64,000 bases of DNA, from NCBI GenBank assembly GCA_004123355.1, contig SCHM01000003.1, forward strand, positions 4,297,058 through 4,361,057, given 5' to 3'. Source of the stretch: Amphirosellinia nigrospora. Taxonomy: Eukaryota > Ascomycota > Sordariomycetes > Xylariales > Xylariaceae. The number at the start of each line of letters is the position of its first letter. The first letter of the stretch is position 1. The notes beneath the pieces were generated by a model, which saw only the letters and a list, made by a program, of their open reading frames with translations, was not told the DNA's origin and searched no databases. Positions 1 through 13,119 of the stretch are shown in pieces. Position numbers and translations under genes: made by a program.

Positions 1-558
1 TGGAGTGGCCGCCTCAGGCGTGTCGGTATATTATAGCTAAGTACATATCCATTCTAGGGAGTATCAGTGGCCAACAAAGAAGCGCATGAACTTTGTAGCG
101 CGCCTACTGCACTTCTTGCGAATGCGATGAAAAAATATGACATGATAATATCGGAGTATCCATCTGCAGTTAGTGAAGTATACAGCTCCTCGTCGTTACT
201 GACACGACATAACGAGCAAACATGACTCCTCGTCTATTCCTTTTTATAAGCCGATGCGATGATAGGTTATCGTCACTCATAAACTTCGCATTCCGGCCTT
301 CCAACCCATCTTGCTCCTCATCGTGATCTGTCTGATTTGTTCTCCCCAATCCAAGTATAGTACGAATTTATGCCATGCCAGCCAAATCACATCATCGCGT
401 GCTTCTCATCGAAGTGCCGGCCGTCGAAGAGTATAATTGTTTGTTTTTGGAGATGTCAAAACTATTTGAACCGTTAGTTCATAATCCACAGCCATCGAGA
501 TCAAAACTCGAAGAAAAACACTAACCGGATCGTCTTGCGCATAACTTGACAGCCTTTC
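1..558. other. intergenic, no gene seen
   Basis: Left edge of the window. No open frame of useful length, no tRNA-like T-loop and no repeat recognised. It may hold the 3' part of a gene beyond the edge, but nothing supports that. Confidence 0.5.
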
Positions 559-759
559 TTAATCCGACCAATAAGGGCAGTCGTTGCCATTACAATACTG
601 GTCCTTTAGCCAACGTGGCAGTCCCATCGTGATCTTCTCACAATACCGCGGCCGACGCTGGGCCTTCTTGCACTTCACCAGCTCGAACTTGTCTTTTCCC
701 CTCTCTGGGTCCTGGACACGACAGCCACACATGTAAAAGAAATCGTGCTGCTGACACAT
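559..759 (-). CDS. small cysteine-rich hypothetical protein (66 aa)
   Basis: A complete 66-codon frame with seven cysteines (about residues 2, 11, 13, 30, 40, 56 and 61), charged throughout, with no signal peptide and no hydrophobic segment. It begins MCQQHDFFYMCGC and ends NGNDCPYWSD. Very short proteins starting MC.. with a CGC/CGH motif and scattered CxxC-like cysteines are a recurrent type of uncharacterised fungal protein, possibly metal-binding. This is inference from composition only. No neighbour is close enough to inform its role. It could be a chance ORF; the regular cysteine spacing is the main argument for it. Confidence 0.4.
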   Translation of the reverse strand: MCQQHDFFYMCGCRVQDPERGKDKFELVKCKKAQRRPRYCEKITMGLPRWLKDQYCNGNDCPYWSD

Positions 760-2095
760 TTTCCCTTCCTGATATGCTCTCCTCCTTCCGCTCTTTCACG
801 TCGTAAGCGCGTGGGATCTCAGTGTTACCGAGAGGTCAAAGCTCTTGCTTTTTCCAACGAAGCAGATCGCGATTTGGGTATGTATTTTTAGATAATGAAG
901 CTGGAAACCGTGCCTGGAATTCACACAAAGAGGCGCCTCGTGATGTTGCAGCTTTGTTGCTGTTTTCTTTATCCCTTTACACTGCGCAGAGTCGCTGGTG
1001 GAAACTAGTGGAAAAGCCGAATCTTGGCCAACGACTTATTTAAAAGGGTGCAACAGTTGGTGCATGGCGGCACAAGACGGAACTCGGCATCGCACAGAGA
1101 GTTATTCCACCATGTAAGGGAGTTGCGCAGATGATTGCTTGCCCATTTATATCCCTGATGACACCCTTTCAATTTCAGGAAGGGTGGACGGCTGGATAGA
1201 GTTCAGCCCTATGTTAGCGTATGTTAGACTCAATATATAAGGATCATAGTTATGTATAAATTGTTCACTTTTGATGTTATTGGCCCCTCCTACGTTTAAT
1301 TAAGTTGAATCAGAAGATGCTGCAGCGTTACCCGCGTTACTCGGCGTGCAGTACCACAGAGCTGTGGGTACTGTTGTTTCAAACCAGCGCATTGCGCGCC
1401 ACTTGATTTTTCAAAGTTGCTTGTTAAATTCAGTGCTTAGGGAGATATAAATTGCAATAATTTTGTATAAAGTAAGGGGCCATCAAAATGTATCCCTACT
1501 TAATGTAGGCGGGAAATAGTTACGTACGATACCTTACGCTCATCTAGCTATATTCATGACCTAGTCTCGAGTATGTGTGACACGCGATAGATAATAAAAC
1601 ATGTTTATTTCGATACCGAAGTACTTTGATCAGGTAAAGGGGTACCCAACCTTTGTCACTATGCATCTGAATATGAATATTATCGCTTGAAGGAATGGGG
1701 GACTTCTGGCTAGGGATAGAAAACTAATAACAGAAAATTACCCTTCATTATAGAGATATTTTTATACCATTTGATCTTGATTCGTCGTTTCAACCGCTAG
1801 TTCCACGGTCGCTTTTTTGCTTGATGTTCGCTTCAATTCAAACATCCTAGTATAGTTGAAGAAATAATCCACCATGTTGGAAGAGTTTATCACATTTAGT
1901 AATCGGGTGGTCTTGTTCCGAAAGTCTGGGCTTGTTAGGTCATAGGAACTACTGAATAACCTTCCCCTGATAATCTTGATACAGAGTGGCTGTCAGAAGA
2001 AATCTTGGGTCGGTCTAACGACAATACGGGTTATTGATTTCAAATAACGTCCTGTTTCATTAGCACTGATACAAAAAGGACAATGGTTGTCTCGA
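760..2095. other. AT-rich intergenic region, no gene seen
   Basis: 1.3 kb with no supported gene. A 73-codon plus-strand frame at 822-1043 is not gene-like. The sequence becomes AT-rich toward the oxidase terminator side (about 1200-2090), with no recognisable repeat unit. Confidence 0.5.
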
Positions 2096-3477
2096 TTATA
2101 ATTCCGCTTTTGATGATGAGGGTCGAATATTTCTGAACTCTTCCGAGTTGCCAATACGCCAGCTCACATCAGCACTCCAGTCGCTATTCTCACTTCGGCT
2201 CTTCCATCGCCACTGTACGATCGATTGCTTACCGTCCCTCGTTCCCAGAAGAGCTACGACCCAGTTACCAACTATTGGAAACATCTTGAAGCCGTGTCCT
2301 GAATCCCCAGACAGTAACATCACCGAATTCGACGTATCCGGTATATAGTCAACAATGTAATCTGAGTCAGCTGTGTCCGCAAACCAGCAGAGCGATTTGT
2401 TGATGAATGGTCGATTTGCAAGGTAAGGAAGGGTTTGCGCAAGCAGTTGTCGGACTCGTTTCTCATCGTCGACGGGCATAAATTGGCTTTCTTCTAGGGT
2501 TCTGGGCGAATGAGAAACACCAGAAGAATCCGTATTTATATATCCGCCCCCATGGGGCATAATTTCAGCAGGTTCGTCCCGTTCTCAGGCTCAAAGAAGA
2601 AACCCAGGTCACGAGCATAGGTAACAGGAATTCCGCGTAGCACGGAGGCCTCGTTGTCCGTCAACTGGATGTGTGCGATAGACCACGATTTGGCGACAAC
2701 CTGTACTCCGAGTTCTGGTACCAAAGTTGAAGCCGCAGCCCCGGCTGCCACGATGACTAACTTAGCGTTGTAGGTGGCACCGTTAGACGTCCGCAGGCCT
2801 ATTGCCTTCCTACTTTGCTGCTGACCCTGATATAGGATCTCGGCAACGTTGCCAGCCTCACCCAGGAGGAACCGAACGCCTAACGCAACGCAAGCCTCGT
2901 GAACGGCTTTCAGCGCATTTGTCGAGTGTGCGTATCCGTCATAGCGGTTAAAGTACCCTTTCCAACCCGGTAGGGAGCCGTCCTGAAATTGCCAAACCTC
3001 TCTCAAGATGTCATCTCGATTATTTAGCGGAACGAGGGACTTGCTAACTTCAGGATGCCTCTCGGCCGACGCCCGAAATGAGTTCAGAGTTTTAAACGCC
3101 TTCTCAGGCGCTGCTTCAGATACACAGTGAAGAAACCCAGTCTGGTGGTAGTGAGGTGCAAAGAGTGGTGCCTCCCAAGCCTTCAATGCTTCCTATATAG
3201 GAGTCTTTAGCATACTATCTATCGTATAGTATATGGTTAGGATAGTGGGTGGGTGTTAAACTCACAACCGCAAGATTTGTGTAAAAGTCGTCATCATATT
3301 CGACTCGCAAGATCTTGTTTACGTCGTTAGCTGCTGAAAAAACGCTGGGACCGTTGCGCCCTTGTCCAGAACTAAGATATTGTAATACCCAGCTTGAACC
3401 AAGTGGAGGGCTGTGGACAAGCCAAAAGCACCTGCGCCCACGATTGCTATAGGGTCAGATTTGGAAACAGTGCCCAT
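2096..3477 (-). CDS. fructosyl amino acid oxidase (amadoriase), frame broken twice
   Basis: FAD-dependent oxidase of the sarcosine oxidase/fructosyl amino acid oxidase family, which deglycates fructosyl (Amadori) amino acids and yields H2O2. The start at 3477 (MGTVSKSDP) leads straight into the Rossmann dinucleotide motif VGAGAFGLST. An intron at 3193-3265 joins NLAV to EALKAWEAP. Late motifs are KSLCWFADTADSDYIVDY, whose Cys matches the covalent flavin attachment site of the family, and GDSGHGFKMFPIVGNW. Two breaks occur: near 3353-3365, where one G seems missing from a G run (DKG to RNGPS), and near 2550-2560, where one C seems missing (KLCP to HGGGYINT). Bridged, the protein is about 436 residues, the normal family length, which argues for sequence errors or very recent decay. 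The C-terminus SKAEL is not a clear peroxisomal signal. Confidence 0.85.
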
Positions 3478-5520
3478 GATAATTCGCAATAATACACGGC
3501 TTGTGTGGTTCAGTGTGGTTGTTTAGACAGACGTGGTAGTTTTACTTCAAGAAGACCTTAAAACTATTAATCTCATACGTATAGAAACATCTACTTGGAG
3601 TTCAGAGATATATATTTTAAGAATTATGGTAGGACTACTCTATTTCAGATCGTCTTCCCAGGCCAACAGTATCGTAACTCGTCTTGCCTGAACCCCAATA
3701 ATATGAGTTGGAGTAGTGCGGGGTATTTGGATGAGGGGTACGACGATCTCGGATGGGCATCCGATAGTATGGGGGATCGTCTCTAACACGGATGGTATTA
3801 CACGGATCCAGTACAGAGATAGTGTCACACGGATCCAGTACGGAGTTCGCTAAATGCTACCCTACGAGGCTGGAGCAGTCGTACGAAGTTATCGTGACTC
3901 TCAAGTAGACACCGAAGCTGAAATCGAACACCGAGACACCTAGTCTTCGGCTACATAGGTCTCTTTTCAGGTCTGCGGAGGTCCGTGAAGCTGAAGATTC
4001 TCAAGTGCAGTAAGAGGACCATTGAATAAATGTCTGACGTATCTGCTAAGAAGGGTAACCGAAAATCGTGAAGCCGCCTCCCAAACACAAGATGAGTTCA
4101 AGCTAGCAAGGCAGAGTCCAGTTGACGTGTCCTTTCGGCTATAGGACTTTAGTTTTATTCTGTGGCGTTTTTTGAAACAAGGCTGGCCATTCACGAAATC
4201 TTGCGATAATTAGTTATGATTAAATTTGAATTATAGAAGAATATTTGATTTCCCAACCCGAAAAAAAAAAAAGCATGTTTGTGCTTGATTTTCAAGAAGA
4301 TAATTGTGGCAAGGACATGTTCTCAAGTAATTGGAACGTCTGGTGCTGTTTCAGATAATAATATCTTTAGGTCTATAGAGCCTTTAGTTTTGTATCTCTT
4401 TCTACAAGGTGATGTCATCCTTCGCCCCTAGTTATAGACAAATCCAGAGCCGTCGGTAGACCTCCGGCTCTGGGCTCCTTGAGACGGGTCTGTACTATAC
4501 GAGGCTATTCTAAACCATACCGCTTCAATCTCCCTCTATATGTCTTGGCCTTTGGAAAAAGCTTGGAGAGCGGTCATCTTGGACTCTGTATGGCTCGTGG
4601 CCTTGTGGCATGTGGTTCTGCGGCTTGTGGGTTTCAAAAGGGGCTCGAAGAATTTCCACAATAGCTCCAGTATGGTCGGTGTTACAATGAAAATATGTCT
4701 ATAAGAGGATCTCTGATGTGACAAATAGTGTAAAGTGTAAGCTGCGGGTTTACTATGCATGTCTCTTTGAATTTTCATGTTCGGCAGCGTGGGATGGGCT
4801 TTGGCTTACGCGATGGGCGTTGGACGGATGCGTCTAAGTGGTGGCTGTGTGCAGTCAGCGTGGATGATGTTAGTTAGGAGGGCAAGGAAAATTTGCTTAC
4901 CTGGACATAGCCACTTGAGGTGGTGTAACTTTGGCCTTACCGATCAATGTATTCTAGACTCTAACGTAATACTGCGGTTTTTTCATCTCCGAGGGGCGCA
5001 GCAGGAAATGAAGTTTTTGAGATAGTCAGTTGTGGATCTAGATGTGGTCCAACGAACGAATAGCTGCTATAGCATCAAATCGTTAAAAATATCGTGCCGA
5101 TCTTTGCTTCACCGCAAAATGCCTTACTTAGCCACCTCTCTGCCATAAAACCTAGCCTGCTAAACTTGCTAAGTACGCGGGCAATGCACGCAGCCTAACC
5201 AATTAGGTTACCACCTACAAAAAGGATTAAAATAACCAAGGTGGCAGCCTTAGTTACTAAGCTATTATATATAAACATTAGGTAGCTATAGGCCGCAGCT
5301 GCACTGCAAGGTTACTCTACGGCTGTGATAACCCCCCGCGTCACTAAGGCTTCGCCCCGAAGACCTTAACGTTTTTAGGTAAGGTAGTTTGGAGGGGCTT
5401 AGGGCCTAGTAAGAAAGAATATAAAATTAAATCTGGGAGCGCTAACTATCACTTAATGCGACTAAAGTCTATGTTATTAGTTGAGAAGAACAAAATTATG
5501 AATGAAAAAAACAAGGAACC
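3478..5520. other. intergenic, AT-rich, RIP-like from about 5100
   Basis: 2 kb without a supported gene. It holds a short direct repeat near 3800 (listed separately) and an A12 run at 4261. From about 5100 to 5450 the DNA is rich in TTA/TAA/CTA words (tattatatataaacatta, taaggtagtttggagg), the texture of RIP-mutated fungal repeats. No element end could be recognised. Confidence 0.45.
3785..3845. repeat. short direct repeat ACACGGATCCAGTAC
   Basis: ACACGGATCCAGTAC occurs at 3800-3814 and again at 3827-3841. A partial third copy (ACACGGAT) lies just upstream at about 3786. The copies contain a BamHI-type palindrome. No gene is associated. Confidence 0.7.
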
Positions 5521-7362
5521 ATGAATGAAGACGGACACAGTACGCCGTCAGCCGTCCGCGATACAGAGTCCACTGACACACCCTATCCGCCGACGGAAGG
5601 GAAACCAGCAGAAAATCCAAGTGGTGTCAAGTCTCTACCCCCGAAAAGCCTAAAGCATTACACTGTCAAGCAACTGTGCAAAAGGCATGTCAGGCCCTGG
5701 ATAATCTTCTCTGTACTAGCCATTATTACGGTACTCATTGCCAACTCACTCGGAATTACCAGCCCCCCTAATCCAGATGAGTGTAAGACCTCAGGCAGTT
5801 CCGAAACAGAACAGTTGTTTCGTATTAATCTAGTCGTAATAAAGAGACTCTCATTTACGGAAGCGAAATCCATTGATCTCCTATGGGACACGGTTATAGG
5901 TCAAGGGGGCGTTTCGTACATGGCTTGGTTTTATACCAGCTCGTCTCAAGAGCGTTAACATTGCTGCTTGAGCGTTCGACTTTACCTTATATCTTCTTCC
6001 TTCGAGTCAAGTTCTCTACTGTTTCTATTGAGTCTCTTTTAGCTTGTCTCCGCATCTTGTTTTCAAAAACCCCAATTCGCACGACAATTATAGCTATCGG
6101 CCTATTCTTCGTTATGGCTCATGGTTTAGCGTTCGCTACTATTTGGAGTGCGGCTACTGGGTATGAGGCGGATACGATTCCTGCATATGACATACTGAAT
6201 TCCGGGTATTCATTCTAAAAGATTCTGATCAACTCACAACTTGTTGGTCTGTCCAGGACTTCAACCGAGTTGAGCCAGGTCTAGGCGAATCCATCACTGG
6301 CCCGACGTTGGCTCAAGCATACGGAAGTTGGGGAAATTTAGGAGACGGGAAGGAGTTTATACGACTCAAAATGAAAGCCAAAGACCCAGGGGTAAAGACC
6401 TCTGAAGAGTTTAGAAATATATATGCTTGTAGGTTTACCATACAAGACCTGGATAGGAGCTGTGGAACTAATTTATGATAGATGCATTAGCTAAAGAGAC
6501 ATTTCTCCATCGCTACGGCCAAATAGGTTTTCCAGACATAGAACAAAGCAACAGCACTGACACATGGTACGATGAAAATTGCGATAAAACCGGTTCTGAG
6601 ACAGCAAATGGTTATGATTTTACGGGGCCATGCACTAGCCGCCTCTCATACACATCCGTGGAGGGCTGGCAATATGCTGGCGTGGGACAAAAAGAAAGTG
6701 AGAATCTCCCATTAAGCATGATAAACGGAGCCTTGGAAGATTTCGCTTACGCCCCATATGATACTACCTTCCTTCTTGATCCGGAAATAAAAGCAGCAGA
6801 GCGTGTGGTACCCTATAACTCGACCTTATGGTGGAACAGGACTCGGATTGCATTGAACGCACCCTTCTTAAATATAGGGGCCGATTGCAGGTGGTCTGGC
6901 GGTAGCCTTGGTTTGTGTCTCTGTTTGGAGGGAAAGGTCCTCTCGAAAGATTTCCGAAGTTCCCGTCACATTTGTTTGAATGATACAGGGTATAAATGGG
7001 GCTTCTCGGGTTTCGTGGTTCTGATAGGCTTGGCTCTTGAAACTGCTTGGTTACTAATATGTACTGTGATGTGGCTCGTCATTATAACGAAGAGTGAGCT
7101 CGTTAAGATGCACAGGCCTGGGACTGGAGTCATACGAGGCATTCTGGATATTGCTGAGGCAATGAATTCGAGCCTAGGCACAGACACTGGCGCATACGCC
7201 GAAGACGAGCTAGAGAAAGAACTAAAAAAGTGTCCGCCCGTTGGCTATGACATTGACGACAGGACAGGATCCGGGTATGAGTGTATTCGGCTACGTCCAA
7301 TGGGACAGGGTATGATAGTGAGGAGGAAGCTACGAGTTAAGCGTCGGACGTTGTATGGCTGA
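5521..7362 (+). CDS. fungal multi-pass membrane protein, unknown function (frame broken three times)
   Basis: Three successive frames form one protein of about 614 residues. The N-terminus (MNEDGHSTPSAVRDTES) is hydrophilic. TM1 is WIIFSVLAIITVLIANSLGI (about residues 62-81). The next block reads IDLLWDTVIGQGG then RFVHGLVLYQLV, a motif of a widespread uncharacterised fungal membrane family. TM2 is TTIIAIGLFFVMAHGLAF. A Cys- and Trp-containing, probably extracytoplasmic part follows, with possible N-glycosylation sites (NST, NRT). The last TM is GFVVLIGLALETAWLLICTV, and the cytosolic tail is basic (RRKLRVKRRTLYG). Breaks lie near 5909 (one G missing from a G run), 6216 (one T) and 6473 (one T). 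With three bases restored the length is an exact multiple of three. Function unknown; a pseudogene is the alternative. Confidence 0.65.
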
Positions 7363-9849
7363 CCGCTCCAAATTACAGTTGAGATAATGTGACAAACTAG
7401 ATCGATTTGGATGTGGGTAAATCAAGTGAAATTTGTTGATAAGTACTCCATTTCATTCATTGTCATGATCCTCGCAAGGGTAGGGTGTAAACATCTGTTG
7501 TTGCACAGAGGACCAGTGAAGTCATCTCCGTGGGCTCTACGTGACTATATGGCTATATACGAGGAGTCTCTTTGTCTAACTGGTCTCTGATCCCTGTTCC
7601 TGGCATTCATAAACCTTAATTTACCACAAACAGTGGTCTATTATTTCTTGTAAATAGTACCCTAGCCTACGTTGTCATGAACCCGGTATATGGTAGGCAA
7701 CAGACACTTGTTGTTGGACGAGGACGAGGCTCTAGACCTATCCTCGTGGAGGCTATCTGACCATGTACAAGGCTATCTTTGTCTGTGCGTGCGTTGTGAC
7801 ATGTGTGGACAGAAGCCGCTTGGCTTTTTACCAACCCAGGTTGACAATGACCCTCAACAGAATTTGGGATCCCGCATCATGAAATACTCATATCATCTCG
7901 CACAATATATCCCATGTCGCTCGATGTCATGCTAAAGCAGGCATCAAGGCACTCTTGAGCGTCGCTTATTTCATTTAGCTTAACTGTTAGTTATAAGTGT
8001 CACGAAGGCATGTTGACAACACCCAAATCATAAACAACTTATAGTTCTCTTAATCGTAAAGTTAGTCTCCTTTTGAAATCGTCTATTCTGACTATAGAGA
8101 GGGTTCGAAATGAGCTCCCTCCTATCATAGGTCAATACTCTAGCTTTGTAGAAAACTGATCAAGCACCCCTATCTTGTAGTACGCTGTATATTTACCAAA
8201 TTGCGAGCCTCCATCTTAAGATAGTAATCTCGTCGGGGTAAGGCGCCAAATATTACGGAGGTACGGGAGGCGTAACGCATATACCATTAACTGCATAGTC
8301 TTCCATTCTGATGTTTATGAACTTATCCTTTGACATGATGCTGGGCGAGGGCGATAAATGGCGCCCCGGTGGGAGGAGCGAGAGCATGGAGAGCATGTTT
8401 TCCTTGAATTGTTTGGCCCGAGGAGTGGTTGGCTCGGATGTGTGTGTGTCGCTGGATTTTCGAGGTGTGTTAAGTGATAATTGAGAAGGCCAGCCTTGCA
8501 TGTTAGTCTGATTAACATGGCCCGGTGATACCGTTGTTGATGATGGCGGTGTCGGCCTCCTTTTGTCTCTGGTTCTAACCTGGCTTCTTGTTGATAATGT
8601 GCCTGACTTATATTTGTTTATTTCTCCTTGATTTTTTTTGATGCCGCGGTTTGGATATGATGTTGTGACGTTTCCTGCCTGGGAAGTATGCGAAGAAAAA
8701 GTCGACGAGGAATGTAGTGAAATGTCATTGCAAGACTGTGTAGTCCGTCACGTGGTTCTCCATATATAAATCCATATCAAAGTCGAGTATCAGGTCAAAT
8801 ATTCCACCCTTATGTGAATGGGCCTCCTTTACCTTTGGTGGCGGGTCATTTGCAGGTTATGGTATGGGCATCATGATTGATTTACTGTAGTGAGCATTGT
8901 AAGGCATGTTGGGAAGCATTCTGCTAACTACTAACTGAGAATTGTAATGATGCTCAGTTTGAATAGACCAGTTCTCTCTGTTGATCGTCTGTGCCCGTCA
9001 ACAGACTGAGAAGCACAGTGAAGGGGACATGGAACAGGGCATTAGATTACCATGACCAGCTATGTAGAAGGAATTGGGGCAAACTTGAAATTCGATTCTC
9101 GGTTCACATAGTTTTGAGTAAGTCTGTATAGGCCGCATGGTTGGTTGTATAAGCGACGGACGGCGAGCATTGCCACCGCGTTAGGTCGTCCCTGTCAACG
9201 CTTATGTAGACCTAAACCAGTCAAGACTTCACATGTACAATAAGCCAATGATTATGAAATTCTCATGTATTAACGCCGAGTGTTCCACGCTACGCATCAT
9301 TCTACAATCTTGTATGCAAATTAATCATAGGGATCTTGATCGGACAATTATATATTGTATCCTGGTAGTTTGACCAGGATAGTTTAGAGCATTACATTTC
9401 AGAGAGCGAGGAATACGATCTATACGCAATGCCAGAGCCTCACGATGACCTGAACAGTCACTGCTCGCTATTATTCTTGCGTGAAATAGAAAACGGCCGT
9501 ATCTGTATGCGGGTTTGTCAATTTTACCAATTAAATAATCAACCCAGCTAGCGGAGTTGGGAAAGGAGGTGAAGGAGACCTTATTCCAGGTCGTGCGTCG
9601 TTTTTGAAGAAGGCAGTATTTGGTTTGGATGCATGCGTGAGTCCGATGTTGTGCAGACTCTGCATTTCTAGACGACAGTTATCTTTTAAATAAAATAATA
9701 TTTAGATTGACAGTTAACACACTGTATACCCAGTCCGACTAGGTACATTTCCAGCCATTAAGACCATGAGACTTATGTCTTTCACCGCGCTCGCTATATA
9801 CTCCCATTCCTCACCTCATAGGATATGTCAATTATACAACTGACATGAA
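7363..9849. other. intergenic, no gene seen
   Basis: 2.5 kb between convergent genes (membrane protein and rad17). Short frames at 7690-7935 and 8253-8518 lack recognisable motifs and look random. No tRNA or repeat noted. Confidence 0.5.
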
Positions 9850-12494
9850 TCAATCGTCTTCTATATCATCATCACTTAGCACAAGCTTCTGCACTTGCAG
9901 AGAACCCACGGAACCACCAGTATGACTGCTGTGTCGTATGGCAAGGCTCTTCTTTCGCGGGGATGATTCTTCGGTAGGTCGATCTGTGGCCCAGGGTTCT
10001 CCCGTCCCACCAGGGTTTTCGTCTAAGTCCACAGCATCCTCGTCGGCAGCCATTCCAATGCCTGAAAACGACACGACTTTCTCAATATCTTTTAACCGGA
10101 CTGTAGTGCCTGGTATTGTGCGTTGACGGGCGATATGTGACATATAGGGGAGTCTTTCGAGTAGCATTTCGCGACGAGCAGAACTACCGAGGGATAGCAA
10201 TGCGGTGGACTGAACTGGCGTTTGTTCTGGAGTTTGATCTGGCTGCTTGACGCGACCGATATTTCGCTGAAAGCTCGGGTTACCGTTAGCGATATTCTTC
10301 GGGCGCCGAAAAGCAGATGCACCATTAGTCACGTCATGCTCTGAGTCATCGCCCTTTAGCAGAATGGAAGACCAGTGATCAACTAGACTTTCCAACTCCT
10401 CCTTCTCCCGCCATAATTTTAGACTGGTCGGGTAAAACATTTTAAATGCATCACCGCCGCCCGCTTAGAACCAGTCGCTATTCTCTTAACCGGACTGGGA
10501 AGAGAGAAAAGTAAACCGCGTGTGGCCACTTGAAATGCTATTTCTTCTTGGCGTAGTACATGACTCGCCGAATCTCGACCACGAAACCTTGAAGCCCCGA
10601 CACCGCGCCCACCGAAGAACACATCCCAGGAAGGACATAAGAGATCGCTCTCAGATAGATAGTCGATACACTCCCACATAGTCCAATAATGAGTTTGGAT
10701 CGGAATGGCCCGTTGGTTCGCAGGACAGGACGTAGTTTTCATGGAGAGCCGAAATGAAGGTATGCGTATCGGTCCCGGTTTCATCGATTAAGCTATCAAC
10801 AGACACCTCGGATCTTTTTGGCCTGGAACATGTAGCTAAATGATCGGATAGTATCTCAGCCCTACCTTCTAGAGATTGAGGGTCCATCGGAATGTCTTCT
10901 CTTTTGTTATATACGACTTTTCCAATTGCGTGAAATATACCTAGGCTTGCCTCCCGCTGGGAAACGAGCTGCAGCGTTTCCACCTCTCCTCGTGTTAAGG
11001 GACGGAGCTTTTAATAGAACGCTTTGGTTTACCAAACTTAACTTGAGAACCCCAATCAGCTTCTGCATCACCTTTCAGGCAGAGAAACTGAAGGGCAGAG
11101 ATAGCACTTCTGATGTCTCCGATCTCGCCTAGTTTTTTGAGTACGAGCGGTCCTGGCGTACGCCGCCGACCTTTCATCTTAGCTTCCTTTTGCACCACCA
11201 ACTCTAGAGCAGCAGCGAGTAGAGTTGGTGCTATAGCATTGAATTCAATGATGCAAGTTCCAGGATGACGAGTGATTTCCGGGCCTAGCAATCGATGGGT
11301 GGTGAAGCTATCCGCAGACGCCGATGTGGTTGTCAAAAGTGTCTCAGATATGATCATAACGACTGGCGTAATGGGATTTTTAGAAGTCTGCTTTGCGAAG
11401 AGGGCAAGCGATGGGGTATTTGTTGCCAGAAACTGCATGACGGACTTGCGAAAGGACGTCATAGCTGTGGACGAGCGAGCAAAAGTATTGGGAAACTCCT
11501 CGATGAGCATAATCTTCCGCGTGTCATCACCAATTCCGTTGTCCTTGGATGTTGAATCTTCTAGACCAATATCCAACTGAGAGAAACTTGCCCCCTCTTC
11601 CCATGAATTCTTCAAACTGGGCGGAGGCGGATTGGAACCCTAGGGCCTCCTAGTGATGCTGTGGGTTCCGCCATTCCAAAACTTCGCATCGCATTTCCTT
11701 CGCAAGGAGCCGTAGTGTGGTAGTTTACCAGTCCAGCTGCTCCTTGAGAATAAGAAGTCGCTGTCGCAATTGACCGGCCATAACACCCTCCAACCATCGC
11801 TTGACATCCGCGACCTTTTCTTGTGAACGGCAAGCTCGTCTAGGTTCTTCGGGCCAAATCTTTCGGACACGGCCTTTGTTCGTCGCCTGCATATTCGTTT
11901 TCTACGGTAAAAATAGCGGGCGCGGACGTTCGCGCGATACAAATTTTGGATTGGAGGCGATATTCGTCGAGACCGTAGTACCCCTAGCGTGTATGACGTT
12001 GGAACGTTTTCGGGAAGCCAAACTAACATGGCTGATGGTTGAAGCCCTGTGCTCCCCCACTTCTTCATCGTCAGATATCGGATCGCTAATTATGTCTTCC
12101 AACTTGGCGGGTGGTCCCGCCGCTGCTCGTTCGGCTTGTCTGGAGAACAGAGCCTTCAGATCGGGCGTTTTCCCCTTCTCGTCGAATTTGCTCTTAGTCC
12201 TGTTCTTTTCCGGGCTTGTACTTGTGCTCTTCCTCCCGCCTTTCGAGCTCGATCCATTAAGAGACAAGGATTGCGGTGGTTTAGAGTGGGTTTGGGAGGT
12301 TGGCTAAGGACTACGCGGGACGATTTTCGGGTTGGGCTCGGCGGTTCGGGGCGGGAGTCAGACGTATTCTTTGTCTTTGCGTCGGGCGAGGAGAATAGGT
12401 ACTTGGTTAGCGTGTTGACGGGCGGTTTCGAGTCTTCTTCATCGTCTGATGTTTGCACTATGTTGCGTCTCCGGCGCTTCGCAGGCGGCGGCAT
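9850..12494 (-). CDS. rad17: Rad17/Rad24 checkpoint clamp loader (several frame breaks)
   Basis: DNA-damage checkpoint AAA+ protein that, with RFC2-5, loads the 9-1-1 clamp at damaged DNA in the nucleus. The start at 12494 gives a basic, disordered N-terminus (MPPPAKRRRRN, then Ser/Pro-rich stretches). The core has SERFGPKNLDELAVHKK, then a Walker A that reads GAAGTGKT once missing bases are allowed for (about 11715-11750), and KIMLIEEFPNTFARS (about 11489-11515), the Rad17 form of Walker B. The C-terminal part contains TLQLVSQREASLGIFHAIGK, DYLSESDLLCPSWD and an acidic end, VLSDDDIEDD. Frame changes occur near 12267, between 11700 and 11830 (several), near 10985, near 10670-10690 and near 10430. 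All that I resolved need one added base. The total span corresponds to about 880 residues, normal for filamentous fungi. No intron is needed. A conserved checkpoint gene this broken suggests sequence error. Confidence 0.88.
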
Positions 12495-13119
12495 ATTGCA
12501 TTTACTGGCACGGCATTCGTAATTCTATCTTGGTCTTGATTCAAGATATAGTTGCTCAATTGTAAACTATTCATATGGACTCATCTTTCACGTACACGAC
12601 TGGTACGTAATCGAATTCGCGAGGTGGATGCGCTTTGACGTCGTGAACACTTAAGCAGGGCTGAACGTGCTTTTAATGGGGGGAAGCGGGGGCTGTTAGT
12701 GGTGTGATGCGTGTTTTAGGGCGCGTCCACTGTAACTAGAATACGCGCTATCAGGGATTAGGTAGCTAGCTCTTACCAAATACAACTGTAAACACCCCAT
12801 TGAGCTCGAACATATCAAACATGTATTTATGTCCAGAAGAAACCCTAAGTACATACACTTAAGTATATAGAAACAACTTTGCCGGTCAAACTATCACTTC
12901 ACATAGGGAGAAAGGCCAAAAATCCAGATAATGTATTGTATAGCCCTAAATGATGTATAGGCAGGTGTCATGAAATTGTGAGCAGTCAGAACATTATCCA
13001 GATTTTTGATGACATTATACAACAAGCAAATGAGATCAGTCTGCCGTTTGACCAAGCTCGCTGTTGCACACTAAAGAAGACATACCTACTTAATACACAT
13101 CAGACAGGATGGTTGCTTT
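12495..13119. other. rad17 upstream region
   Basis: 625 bp between the rad17 start and the questin-oxidase-like stop, both on the minus strand. It probably contains the rad17 promoter. Two CGCG-containing words lie at about 12720-12750, but no exact MluI-box is present. Confidence 0.4.

Noticed and set aside
5100-5450. Possible complete transposon
   Set aside because: RIP-like texture only. No terminal repeats, target-site duplication or transposase remnant could be seen.
8095-8130. tRNA T-loop-like word GGGTTCGAAAT
   Set aside because: No acceptor, D or anticodon stem can be paired around it. No tRNA was found anywhere in the window.
11801-12522. Long plus-strand frames (157-168 codons) opposite rad17
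   Set aside because: Antisense shadows of the rad17 N-terminus, which carries the recognisable motifs.
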